A stretch of DNA of 64,000 nucleotides from RGIG464 sp045599585 (lineage in GTDB: Bacteria > Myxococcota_A > Bradymonadia > UBA4248). The notes below the pieces were generated by a model. It made no database searches. It was not told the origin of the DNA and worked only from the letters and a program-made list of their open reading frames with translations. The DNA lies in the NCBI GenBank assembly GCA_045599585.1, contig JAZRWH010000024.1, positions 51,555 to 115,554 of the forward strand, in the 5' to 3' direction. A program made the position numbers and the translations under genes. Positions 53,312-60,525 of the stretch are shown here, one piece after another. The number at the start of each line of letters is the position of its first letter. Within the stretch, counting starts at the first letter, position 1.

Positions 53312-53383
53312 GCGGCTATTTCGCACAGCGAAATACGCCACGGCGTGCAGCTTTTCGGCCTTCGGCCTTCAATACGCTGCACG
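53312..53383 (+). repeat. TAT/ATA hairpin and GTATTGA/GAAAA hairpin (copy 5)
   Basis: The first (53314-53339) is GGC-TATTTCGC, a turn, GCGAAATA-C-GCC. The second (53344-53383), read on the minus strand, has stem CGTGCAGC/GCTGCACG, inner stem GGCC/GGCC and the internal loop GTATTGA/GAAAA. Confidence 0.82.
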
Positions 53384-53466
53384 TTTAATCATTCAACGCA
53401 TCGTAATTCAATAATTCATGAAACAATTTACTAAATTTGTTAGATATGATTCATATTTACATCAAT

Positions 53467-55146
53467 TTAATTATCATTCTCATCATTATAACTATCAAAC
53501 GAAGCCTCTTCGGCGTTCAAATTGCTTCCTTGAATTGCGAGTTGGTCCATCAAACTCGGCTTATATGCGTACTTTATATAGGTTGTCAGCCAACGCATCT
53601 CATCCATCGCAGCGCTTTCCGAGTCTAAGTTCGAAATAAACACTTTAGAAATAACTTTATTTTCAAGCTTCTCTTCTAGGACTATTTTTATTGAAAATAT
53701 CGTTTTATATTTATTTGATGATTTTTGTCGTACTTGACGAACTTTTTTCTTAATATTTATATTTACATTTTGACGAGGTATAATTTTATCGAATCGTTCT
53801 TTATTAAAAAAACCTCGGTGCACATAAACATTTTGTGCATCTATACTAATGCGCGTTCTAATCAATGAAAATAAAAGGCCTATACCCGCGATTCCTAGGT
53901 TAATTAAAATAAACCATATAAATAGATGTCCAGCCCTCAAAGAGATAATCAAAGCCACTATAACACAAAATATCCCAATGCTGATCAATGCAATAGGCCA
54001 GTCAGCTTTTGAATTTTTGATCAAAAACTGCGGTGTTGCCGAGTTAGCGCGTATAGGCGCAGAAACACTCACTTGATTCGCGAAAGGCCACGATGCAGGA
54101 TTGTCAGTATCCAAGTTATAAAAAGCAGTTTTATTCTTATCTAGTTCACACTTGCAGTTAGGACAAAAATGCACCTCTGTCGTACTTCGATCAACTGGGT
54201 TCTCGACTACATTGCGTATAATTTCTGAACTCAAACACATATTAAGGCATTTATTACAAAACACAAATGAATGCGTCTTCATATTTAAAGAAACCATCCC
54301 CTGCCTACCAGCGATGGAAATCTTATCATCCATAAGATTCTTAACAGATAAAAGGTTATTCGTATTTAATACAGGTAAGGCAGTGAAACCAGGCTTTTCA
54401 GAACTCAAAAGCAGCCTTTGCACAGCATTTCGATCCGAAAAGAACGGATGAAAGGCATACTTGATATACATCGTCAGCCAAATAATATCCTGAATAGCCT
54501 CCATCTCATCAGATCTAGTTTCAGAAAACAATACTCTCGAAACGAGTTGCCCATGGCTACCAAGGACGTCAATGTTTACTTGAAAAGCATAAGCTCGATC
54601 AGCCGGATCATCATAAGACCCTCCTCTCGTCTCGTCAATTTTTCTATGATAGTTTATACGAATATTTTGACGATTAACAACTATATCGTCTGAATCGTGA
54701 AAAAAGCCTCGATGTAAATAAACATTTTGATTATTTATACTAATATACGTTTTTCTAAATCTAAGTATAATACCTATAATTGCCAATACTAATGAAACTA
54801 GTGCACCCCATACCAAAGCTTGTCCATACTCATTGCTCATCAAAAATAAGACACCCGAAAAGAAAAAACCCAAAATGATGAGCGCCAGTGACCATTCAGA
54901 CGCTGATTTATGTGCAAAAAACTGAGGTGTTAACGAGTTCGGGTGTACGGCTTCTGAGATTCTAACTTGTTTACCAAAAGGCCATGTACGAGGATCAAAT
55001 GGATCTAAATTGTAACATTCCGTATTCGTTTTACGCAGTTGACAGTTGCAGTTTGGGCAGAAATCTTCATTATTCTTATGTATTATTTCTGAAGTTAGAA
55101 ACACCTGACAACATTTTTTACAAATGAAAAAAGGATATTCAGCCAT
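53467..55146 (-). CDS. Duplicated zinc-ribbon / two-TM / PH-like protein, paralogue 3
   Basis: The 559-aa product is two copies of the module in tandem. Module 1 (1 to about 285) has the zinc ribbon at Cys 9, 12, 30 and 33, then YNLDPFDPRTWPF, a TM pair, RKTYISINNQNVYLHRGFF and IQDIIWLTMYIKYAF. Module 2 (about 290-559) repeats these features: CNKC/CPNC, YNLDTDNPASWPF, RTRISIDAQNVYVHRGFF and EMRWLTTYIKYAY. Both TM pairs and both zinc ribbons look intact. The fusion suggests that the module acts as a dimer or pairs with its paralogues. The family is not recognised. Confidence 0.8.
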   Translation of the reverse strand: MAEYPFFICKKCCQVFLTSEIIHKNNEDFCPNCNCQLRKTNTECYNLDPFDPRTWPFGKQVRISEAVHPNSLTPQFFAHKSASEWSLALIILGFFFSGVLFLMSNEYGQALVWGALVSLVLAIIGIILRFRKTYISINNQNVYLHRGFFHDSDDIVVNRQNIRINYHRKIDETRGGSYDDPADRAYAFQVNIDVLGSHGQLVSRVLFSETRSDEMEAIQDIIWLTMYIKYAFHPFFSDRNAVQRLLLSSEKPGFTALPVLNTNNLLSVKNLMDDKISIAGRQGMVSLNMKTHSFVFCNKCLNMCLSSEIIRNVVENPVDRSTTEVHFCPNCKCELDKNKTAFYNLDTDNPASWPFANQVSVSAPIRANSATPQFLIKNSKADWPIALISIGIFCVIVALIISLRAGHLFIWFILINLGIAGIGLLFSLIRTRISIDAQNVYVHRGFFNKERFDKIIPRQNVNINIKKKVRQVRQKSSNKYKTIFSIKIVLEEKLENKVISKVFISNLDSESAAMDEMRWLTTYIKYAYKPSLMDQLAIQGSNLNAEEASFDSYNDENDN

Positions 55147-55208
55147 TTTTAGTCTCTACGCTCCCCAATAATATTATTATTCGACCATTGGTAATATGAA
55201 TATTGAAT

Positions 55209-55306
55209 CGGCTGGATGCCGATCTTTTGCGTAACCGGGGGATAGTGCGAAGCAGAATGTCTCTGATGTAATGCAATCCCCCAAAATTGCGACTGGATGC
55301 CAGCCG
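55209..55306. repeat. Nested inverted repeat of about 98 bp
   Basis: CGGCTGG (55209) pairs with CCAGCCG (55300-55306), and GGGGGAT pairs with ATCCCCC inside. TGGATGCC also occurs as a direct repeat near each arm. It resembles a small hairpin element but is unlike the other families here. Confidence 0.5.
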
Positions 55307-55417
55307 CTATGTAATCTCTATTAATATCATAAAATTAGCATCTACTGCTTCAAATAACTTACGTACCGAGCGATCAAAAGCTTATTTTGTATTATAAGTA
55401 CACGGCGCACAAAAAAA

Positions 55418-55493
55418 CCAACGCGTATTGACGCTGAAAGCGGAAAAGCGTTGGCAGGCCGGCGTATTGAGTGCTGTGCACGAAAAGCCGGCC
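55418..55493 (+). repeat. Twin GTATTGA/GAAAA hairpins (copies 6 and 7)
   Basis: Nearly identical to 51365-51440 in both stems and both internal loops; the terminal loop of the second hairpin differs. The two pairs flank paralogues 2 and 3. Confidence 0.9.
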
Positions 55494-55495
55494 CA

Positions 55496-55523
55496 TAATA
55501 AAAAACCTCTCTTAAAGAGAGGC
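55496..55523 (-). terminator. Terminator for the aldolase gene
   Basis: CCTCTCTT pairs with AAGAGAGG around one base, and on the minus strand a run of T follows. It lies about 40 bp after the aldolase stop. Confidence 0.85.
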
Positions 55524-55560
55524 TTTCGTTTTAATATATAATATTAAATAATACTATAAA

Positions 55561-56523
55561 TTAGGCCTGACCGGTAGAACCGAGAACTTCATTGCATTTG
55601 TGAATGTAAAGTTTCTTGAGTTCATCGCGAGCAGGACCGAGATATTTTCGGGGATCGAATTCACCAGGATTCTCGACGAGGACTTTACGGACAGCAGCCG
55701 TCATGGCGAGACGACCATCGGAGTCGATATTGATTTTGCAGACAGCAGAACGGGCAGCTTCGCGGAGCTGTTTTTCGTCGATGCCGATCGCATCGTCGAG
55801 TTTGCCACCAAAAGCGTTGATCTGCGCCACGAGATCCTGGGGAACGCTCGAGGAGCCGTGAAGGACGATGGGGAATCCGGGGATTTTTTCTTCGATTTCG
55901 TGGAGAATATCGAGGCGGATTTTAGGATCGGTACCGGGTTTGAATTTGTAGGCACCGTGGCTCGTGCCGATGGAGATCGCGAGGGAGTCAACACCAGTGC
56001 GGCTAACGAAGTCGATAACTTCTTCAGGACGGGTGTAGGTATGTTCCGTAGCCGAAACTTCATCTTCAACGCCAGCGAGTACGCCAAGTTCGCCTTCGAC
56101 GGTAACATCGTGGGCATGAGCATATTCGACAACTTTTTTCGTGAGCGCGATATTCTCTTCGTAAGAGAGGTGCGAACCATCAATCATGACGCTCGAGAAA
56201 CCGGTATCAATGCAGTCTTTGCAAAGTTCGAAAGACGAACCGTGGTCGAGGTGGAGAACGACGGGGATGGCATAACCGAGTTCTTTAACGTACTGAACAG
56301 CACCCTGAGCCATGTAGCGGAGGAGCGTCTGGTTAGCGTATTTGCGGGCACCAGCAGAAACCTGGAGGATAACAGGGGATTTGCATTCGACACAAGCCTG
56401 AAGGATGGCTTGCATCTGTTCCATGTTATTGAAGTTGAAAGCGGGGATCGCATAACCGCCTTTGACGGCTTTAGCGAAGATATCACGTGTATTGACAAGA
56501 CCGAGTTCTTTGTAACTAACCAT
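55561..56523 (-). CDS. fbaA: Class II fructose-bisphosphate aldolase
   Basis: The 320-aa enzyme is a zinc-dependent class II aldolase, cleaving fructose 1,6-bisphosphate to dihydroxyacetone phosphate and glyceraldehyde 3-phosphate in glycolysis and gluconeogenesis. YAIPAFNFNNMEQMQAIL opens the protein. HLDHGSS contains the metal-binding His, and GTSHGAYK and LHGSSS are later active-site segments. The length and motifs are complete. It stands alone with its own terminator. A long ORF on the other strand is a coding shadow. The symbol is by family; fba would be equally apt. Confidence 0.95.
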   Translation of the reverse strand: MVSYKELGLVNTRDIFAKAVKGGYAIPAFNFNNMEQMQAILQACVECKSPVILQVSAGARKYANQTLLRYMAQGAVQYVKELGYAIPVVLHLDHGSSFELCKDCIDTGFSSVMIDGSHLSYEENIALTKKVVEYAHAHDVTVEGELGVLAGVEDEVSATEHTYTRPEEVIDFVSRTGVDSLAISIGTSHGAYKFKPGTDPKIRLDILHEIEEKIPGFPIVLHGSSSVPQDLVAQINAFGGKLDDAIGIDEKQLREAARSAVCKINIDSDGRLAMTAAVRKVLVENPGEFDPRKYLGPARDELKKLYIHKCNEVLGSTGQA

Positions 56524-56804
56524 GGGAATTTCTCCTTATTAAATGAGCCGCACCCTCACGGCACGGCGTCCCAAAAGCGCGCGCCTTTTACGCGATTTAG
56601 CGCCATCATGTCAACGTTCGCAAACACAGCCTCGCAGTCTTTGAATTTTTCCTTATAAAATGCAGATTTTTTGTTTTTGATCATACAAAACGCGAAAATA
56701 ATTCAAATACACTTTCCTATTAAGATATGCCTCAGATATATAAATCGATATATCAGCAACACCTACTCACGCCATTGAACATCCATACGGGTGAGTGCCC
56801 ACCC

Positions 56805-58307
56805 TTACTGCAAGCGTTCAAACCAGGTAGAACCAGGATACTGTTCTTCAAAAGCCTTGTACTGAGCATCAGCCTCGTCCTTTTTGCCTTGTTTTCGCAA
56901 TTGTGTAATGAGCAGGAACCAAGCTTCATTGGCCGCAGCTGAATCTTGACTTTGAATAGCCTCGTGCCACAATTTTAGGGCTTCGGCGTTATCACCACGA
57001 TAAGCCATAACGCGTCCTAACATGACGAGAACAGCCGACAACGCGGGTTCGTCTGTCATTTTTTGGAGTGCCCTGAGCGATGCTTCACTCAAAGGTGAGA
57101 TGGCGTTTTTATCGACCTTACCTTTTTCTGAGGCAGTCTGTATTTCGATTTCGACTGCCATCAAAATCGTCTCAGCCAACAATTTGCCGAATTTTTCTTT
57201 TGCCGTGTCACGCGCATTGCCACTTAACTTAGCAAACTCTATCGCCATATGTTTAAGCAAAGTGCTTTGCTGAGCAGCTTTACTCAACGAGATCAACTTG
57301 CGAATGTAATTTTCGGTACTCAAGTTTCCCGTTTTGAGGGACAACAACTGGGCAGCGCGCGCCGCAACGCGCGCAAATTCTCCACGCGGAATTAAAATAC
57401 GCGCTTCGAGTTCGGCGTACCAGCCCATGCACGAAGGATTTTCTTTGAGCAAAGCATCCCACAAAACAAGGAGACGATCTGTTTTTTCGCTCTTCTGCGT
57501 TTCGTAGCCCGGACGCCACATATGCAAACCGTCAAGCGTCCAATGCTTAAAAATGGATTCCCCTAACGGCGCTGCTCGGTTAATCAAAATCGCACGCATC
57601 GTTTCCGATACTTTAGAAAGATCTAGTTCTTCAAAACGCGCAAACGCAGTTTTATAGCGCTGAGACTGAATGTCATCGATGATCAAAAGTGCGCGAGCAT
57701 CTTCGGTTAACAGTTCGGGGGCAGCTGATTCAAACCGTGCACAAACAGTGATCTTAGCTGCCTGCGAAACGTTCGTGGCTTCAAGCGAGGTCAGACACAT
57801 ACCTAGTTGTGAACGGACACTTTTATCTTTAACGAGCCTTTCAAACCGAGAATCCTCAACCATGACGCCACAAATATATTGCTGTTGTTCGGGAATCATA
57901 GCTTTCATGCCGCTTAAAATGAACTTCCAACGCTTCAGCTGTGTTTCATCCGGTGCTTGCCAATCGCGTTCAATCAACGACATGACAAGTCGACGTGCGC
58001 CCATGATGTCACACTTTTTTTGAGCCATAACGCGTTTTTCGGCAGCTTCTAAATAGCTTACAATCTCCATCTTCGCTAACCAATCATCAATTTCGCCCCG
58101 ATTATCTGAGTAAACGCCATCACAAGCGCTTTGCACAAACCAATCGATACAGGCTTCTTCAGATCCCTCTTCGGACGCAATGCAGCGTTCATAATTCGCT
58201 TGATCCGTCGCACGTTTGCCAGCAAGGGACTCATCCGGCGATGCCAACGCTGCCGTACTCAATACGCCACTAAGCAAAACGATACATGCCCCAAGGCTGA
58301 AACGCAT
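56805..58307 (-). CDS. Exported helical-repeat protein
   Basis: The 500-aa product starts MRFSLGACIVLLSGVLSTAALA, a clear signal peptide. The rest is helical, with TPR-like pairs near the C-terminus (RVMAYRGDNAEALKLWHEAIQSQ ... LLITQLRKQGKKDEADAQYKAFEEQYPG). It is expected in the periplasm. The open frame extends about 138 codons further upstream, but that part is antisense to the next gene, so I use the ATG at 58307. No catalytic motif is seen. Confidence 0.8.
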   Translation of the reverse strand: MRFSLGACIVLLSGVLSTAALASPDESLAGKRATDQANYERCIASEEGSEEACIDWFVQSACDGVYSDNRGEIDDWLAKMEIVSYLEAAEKRVMAQKKCDIMGARRLVMSLIERDWQAPDETQLKRWKFILSGMKAMIPEQQQYICGVMVEDSRFERLVKDKSVRSQLGMCLTSLEATNVSQAAKITVCARFESAAPELLTEDARALLIIDDIQSQRYKTAFARFEELDLSKVSETMRAILINRAAPLGESIFKHWTLDGLHMWRPGYETQKSEKTDRLLVLWDALLKENPSCMGWYAELEARILIPRGEFARVAARAAQLLSLKTGNLSTENYIRKLISLSKAAQQSTLLKHMAIEFAKLSGNARDTAKEKFGKLLAETILMAVEIEIQTASEKGKVDKNAISPLSEASLRALQKMTDEPALSAVLVMLGRVMAYRGDNAEALKLWHEAIQSQDSAAANEAWFLLITQLRKQGKKDEADAQYKAFEEQYPGSTWFERLQ

Positions 58308-58392
58308 TGCCTCAAAGTGTTGCACAGACGTGGAAAGTAAAGTAAAAGCTTTATGCTTTGTGCAATTTAGCATTTTTTTTATGGAGTAAATC

Positions 58393-59226
58393 ATGGCTGC
58401 TAAAAAAGAATCTGTTGAAGAAAAAAAATCTGCCGCTCGCAAAAAATCCTCTGCCGCTACCGAGAACGAAGAAAAGAAATCTCGAAAAAAAAGCTCGAAA
58501 AAACAGGACGATGTTGAGATCTCCGTAAACGACACTGTAGCCGAAACTGCTGCTGACGTCGTTGAAGCGAGCGAAGTTGCTCCAGTAGACTCAGAACCAG
58601 CTGTTGACGATTCACAGTCTGTTGCCGAAAACGCCATTTCTTCTGATGCTTCTAGCGAAGAAGAAACACCTACACAAGAAAAACAATCAGCCCCTGCACC
58701 TGCTCCAAAAGATAATATCAAACGTTATGATATTATAATCACCAGCGAGCGCCCCGGTTATCGTCCTCCTCGCGCTGCCGTCGGTGCCCTGGTTCAACAA
58801 CTTGCTTTCCGCGGTTTTGCCAAACCCGTCGATGAAGCTGTTGCAGAAAAATGGACCGAGATCTATTTCGTCCCAGGCGTTTCCGCTCACGAAATTTTCA
58901 TCGAAAAAGCCTACGAATCCGATATCCCCGTTTTCGAAGAACTCTGCTTCCGCTTTTCCGAAAAAGCATATTTCTGTGACTACACGGCTAATCCTCAGCG
59001 CCCCCTCTACTGGTCGATTGAAATCCGCGGTTGCCGTTTCACGAATCCCATCGGCGTTTTCCGCAAACTCTTCATTGACGCTGTCAACCTCCGCATTGAG
59101 ACAGCTCACCGTGATTTCACTGCCCTTCCCCCGCACGCTGTCGTCCCCCCCGAAGAAGTTCCCGTTGAAAAGAAAAAACGTGAACGCAGCACTGGACTCG
59201 CTGGCACTGAAGTTCAGGAAATGTAA
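58393..59226 (+). CDS. Unknown protein with charged N-terminus
   Basis: The 277-aa protein has a disordered Lys/Glu/Ser/Ala-rich N-terminus (about 1-110). A folded-looking region follows (about 115-245: DIIITSERPGYRPPRAAVGALVQQL ... DYTANPQRPLYWSIEIRG), then a short basic tail. I recognise no family. No signal or TM is seen. It is divergent from the exported helical-repeat gene and upstream of the GIDE-like gene. Confidence 0.7.
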   Translation: MAAKKESVEEKKSAARKKSSAATENEEKKSRKKSSKKQDDVEISVNDTVAETAADVVEASEVAPVDSEPAVDDSQSVAENAISSDASSEEETPTQEKQSAPAPAPKDNIKRYDIIITSERPGYRPPRAAVGALVQQLAFRGFAKPVDEAVAEKWTEIYFVPGVSAHEIFIEKAYESDIPVFEELCFRFSEKAYFCDYTANPQRPLYWSIEIRGCRFTNPIGVFRKLFIDAVNLRIETAHRDFTALPPHAVVPPEEVPVEKKKRERSTGLAGTEVQEM

Positions 59227-59290
59227 TCATAAATACTTTTTAAGTCGATTTATCCTATAATAGCTTAGAAAGTATCGTAGTCTCAATAAT

Positions 59291-59314
59291 ATGCGCTCTA
59301 AAGGCGCATTTTTG
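59291..59314 (+). terminator. Terminator after the unknown gene
   Basis: ATGCGC and GCGCAT form a short stem followed by a run of T. Confidence 0.7.
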
Positions 59315-59340
59315 TATGTTCATCCGTTAAAGGTATTCAT

Positions 59341-60183
59341 ATGGTTGGTATTATTATTGGTATCGTATTCATAGGTATTGCTATCGGCTGTTTCTGTGGC
59401 AAATGCTCTGCCCAAAGCCGCCTCGAACAGCTCGCTGCTGCCAGCAAACAAAACCTTTCTGAGCTCATTCCCATCCTCGAACAGACAAAAGCTGAAATGA
59501 GTGACCTCGGCGCCGATAACGTCATCAGCGAAAAAGTCTCCGTCATGGGACAGCCCCAATGCGCAAATCCGCTCATTAGCCCCATCGGCAAAGTTCCTTG
59601 TATTTATTATCGATACAAAGTTACAAATAAGTGGACTGAACGTTATCAAGAACGCGATTCTAACGGTCAAATGCGCACACAAACACGCACACACGAAGAC
59701 ACCCTCGACGAAGGTTCGAGCTCCACAGTCTTCACACTCAATGACGGTGGCACGTCCATCGAAGTCAATCCTGACAAAGGTAACTTCGAAGATCTCGTCA
59801 AAACCGTTGAACGCTCTGAAACCCAGTTTAATAATAATAATGGCCCATCCATCCAAATCGGCGGCCTTTCTATCAATCTCGGCAATAGTAGTAATATGAG
59901 CGGCTACGGCAACATGATGAGCTCTGCGAAATACAATCGTCCCGAGATGATCAAATATAAAGAAGAAATCATCGGCCTCGATCGTCGTCTTACTATTGTT
60001 GGCACCGTGTGCGATCGTATGGGCAAACTCTGCATCGAAAGCACCAAAGACAATCCCGTGATCATCACGACAAAATCTTCCGACGAACTCGTTGCAGACG
60101 CCAAAAGCTCTATCTCAGGTTATAATATCGCCTGGATCATCTGCGCAATCATCGGTATTATTAGTATTATTATCGGCATCTAG
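59341..60183 (+). CDS. GIDE-type membrane protein
   Basis: The 280-aa product has TM helices at both ends (MVGIIIGIVFIGIAIGCF and IAWIICAIIGIISIIIGI). The central part (CANPLISPIGKVPCIYYRYKV ... GSSSTVFTLNDGG ... EVNPDKG) matches the GIDE region of the E3-ligase-like family, but no RING finger is present. In bacteria such proteins have no known ligase activity; a structural role at the membrane is plausible. It is preceded by a terminator and followed by its own. Confidence 0.75.
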   Translation: MVGIIIGIVFIGIAIGCFCGKCSAQSRLEQLAAASKQNLSELIPILEQTKAEMSDLGADNVISEKVSVMGQPQCANPLISPIGKVPCIYYRYKVTNKWTERYQERDSNGQMRTQTRTHEDTLDEGSSSTVFTLNDGGTSIEVNPDKGNFEDLVKTVERSETQFNNNNGPSIQIGGLSINLGNSSNMSGYGNMMSSAKYNRPEMIKYKEEIIGLDRRLTIVGTVCDRMGKLCIESTKDNPVIITTKSSDELVADAKSSISGYNIAWIICAIIGIISIIIGI

Positions 60184-60211
60184 TAAGCAAACTAAATCAA
60201 CCTAAACATTT

Positions 60212-60239
60212 AAGCCGCTGTTCATCAGCGGCTTTTTTA
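60212..60239 (+). terminator. Terminator for the GIDE-like gene
   Basis: AAGCCGCTG and CAGCGGCTT form a 9-bp stem followed by T residues. Confidence 0.9.
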
Positions 60240-60272
60240 TTTATACTCTTTTTTTATTATTCTTTATCCATA

Positions 60273-60327
60273 GGGGGAAGTCTCCCCCTGAGCGGCTATT
60301 GGCAAGCCAATACGCCGCTACCCCCTC
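60273..60327 (+). repeat. Structured repeat element, family A, copy 7
   Basis: GGGGGAAGTCTCCCCC is followed by GAGCGGC-TATTGGC, a turn, GCCAATA-C-GCCGCT and ACCCCCTC. The inner stem bases differ from the other copies and remain paired. Confidence 0.85.
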
Positions 60328-60525
60328 TGTTAGACATTGAATCTTTCCGCTGAACAAAAAAGACGAAACAATATACTTACTTTTGCAATGAGTCCTATCG
60401 TCGTTATTCATCATTTTTTGTAAAGCAGCAACATTGAGATACAATTAACATTTAAGCATACATTTAAACACAAACGTAGTATATTCTGGTTAAGCTCGCT
60501 TTGAGCTGCTTTTATTGAGGGTATT

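Larger units (their letters stand above)
55147..55560. other. 414-bp intergenic region with structured elements
   Basis: It holds a nested palindrome (55209-55306), the twin hairpins at 55418-55493 and a terminator. No gene is seen. Confidence 0.5.
60184..60525. other. 342-bp intergenic region with terminator and family A copy
   Basis: It holds the terminator and the family A repeat listed separately, then a promoter region for the Cys-rich lipoprotein. No further gene is seen. Confidence 0.5.

Noticed and set aside
55600..56658. 352-codon plus-strand ORF over the aldolase gene
   Set aside because: It is antisense to a clear class II aldolase and has no motifs.
58308..58721. N-terminal extension of the exported helical-repeat protein
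   Set aside because: The extension is antisense to the unknown gene at 58393 and is Ser/Phe-rich. The signal peptide begins cleanly at 58307.
4116..60327. Family A element as a riboswitch
   Set aside because: The copies lie in both orientations relative to genes of unrelated function, and two are antisense to the flanking genes.
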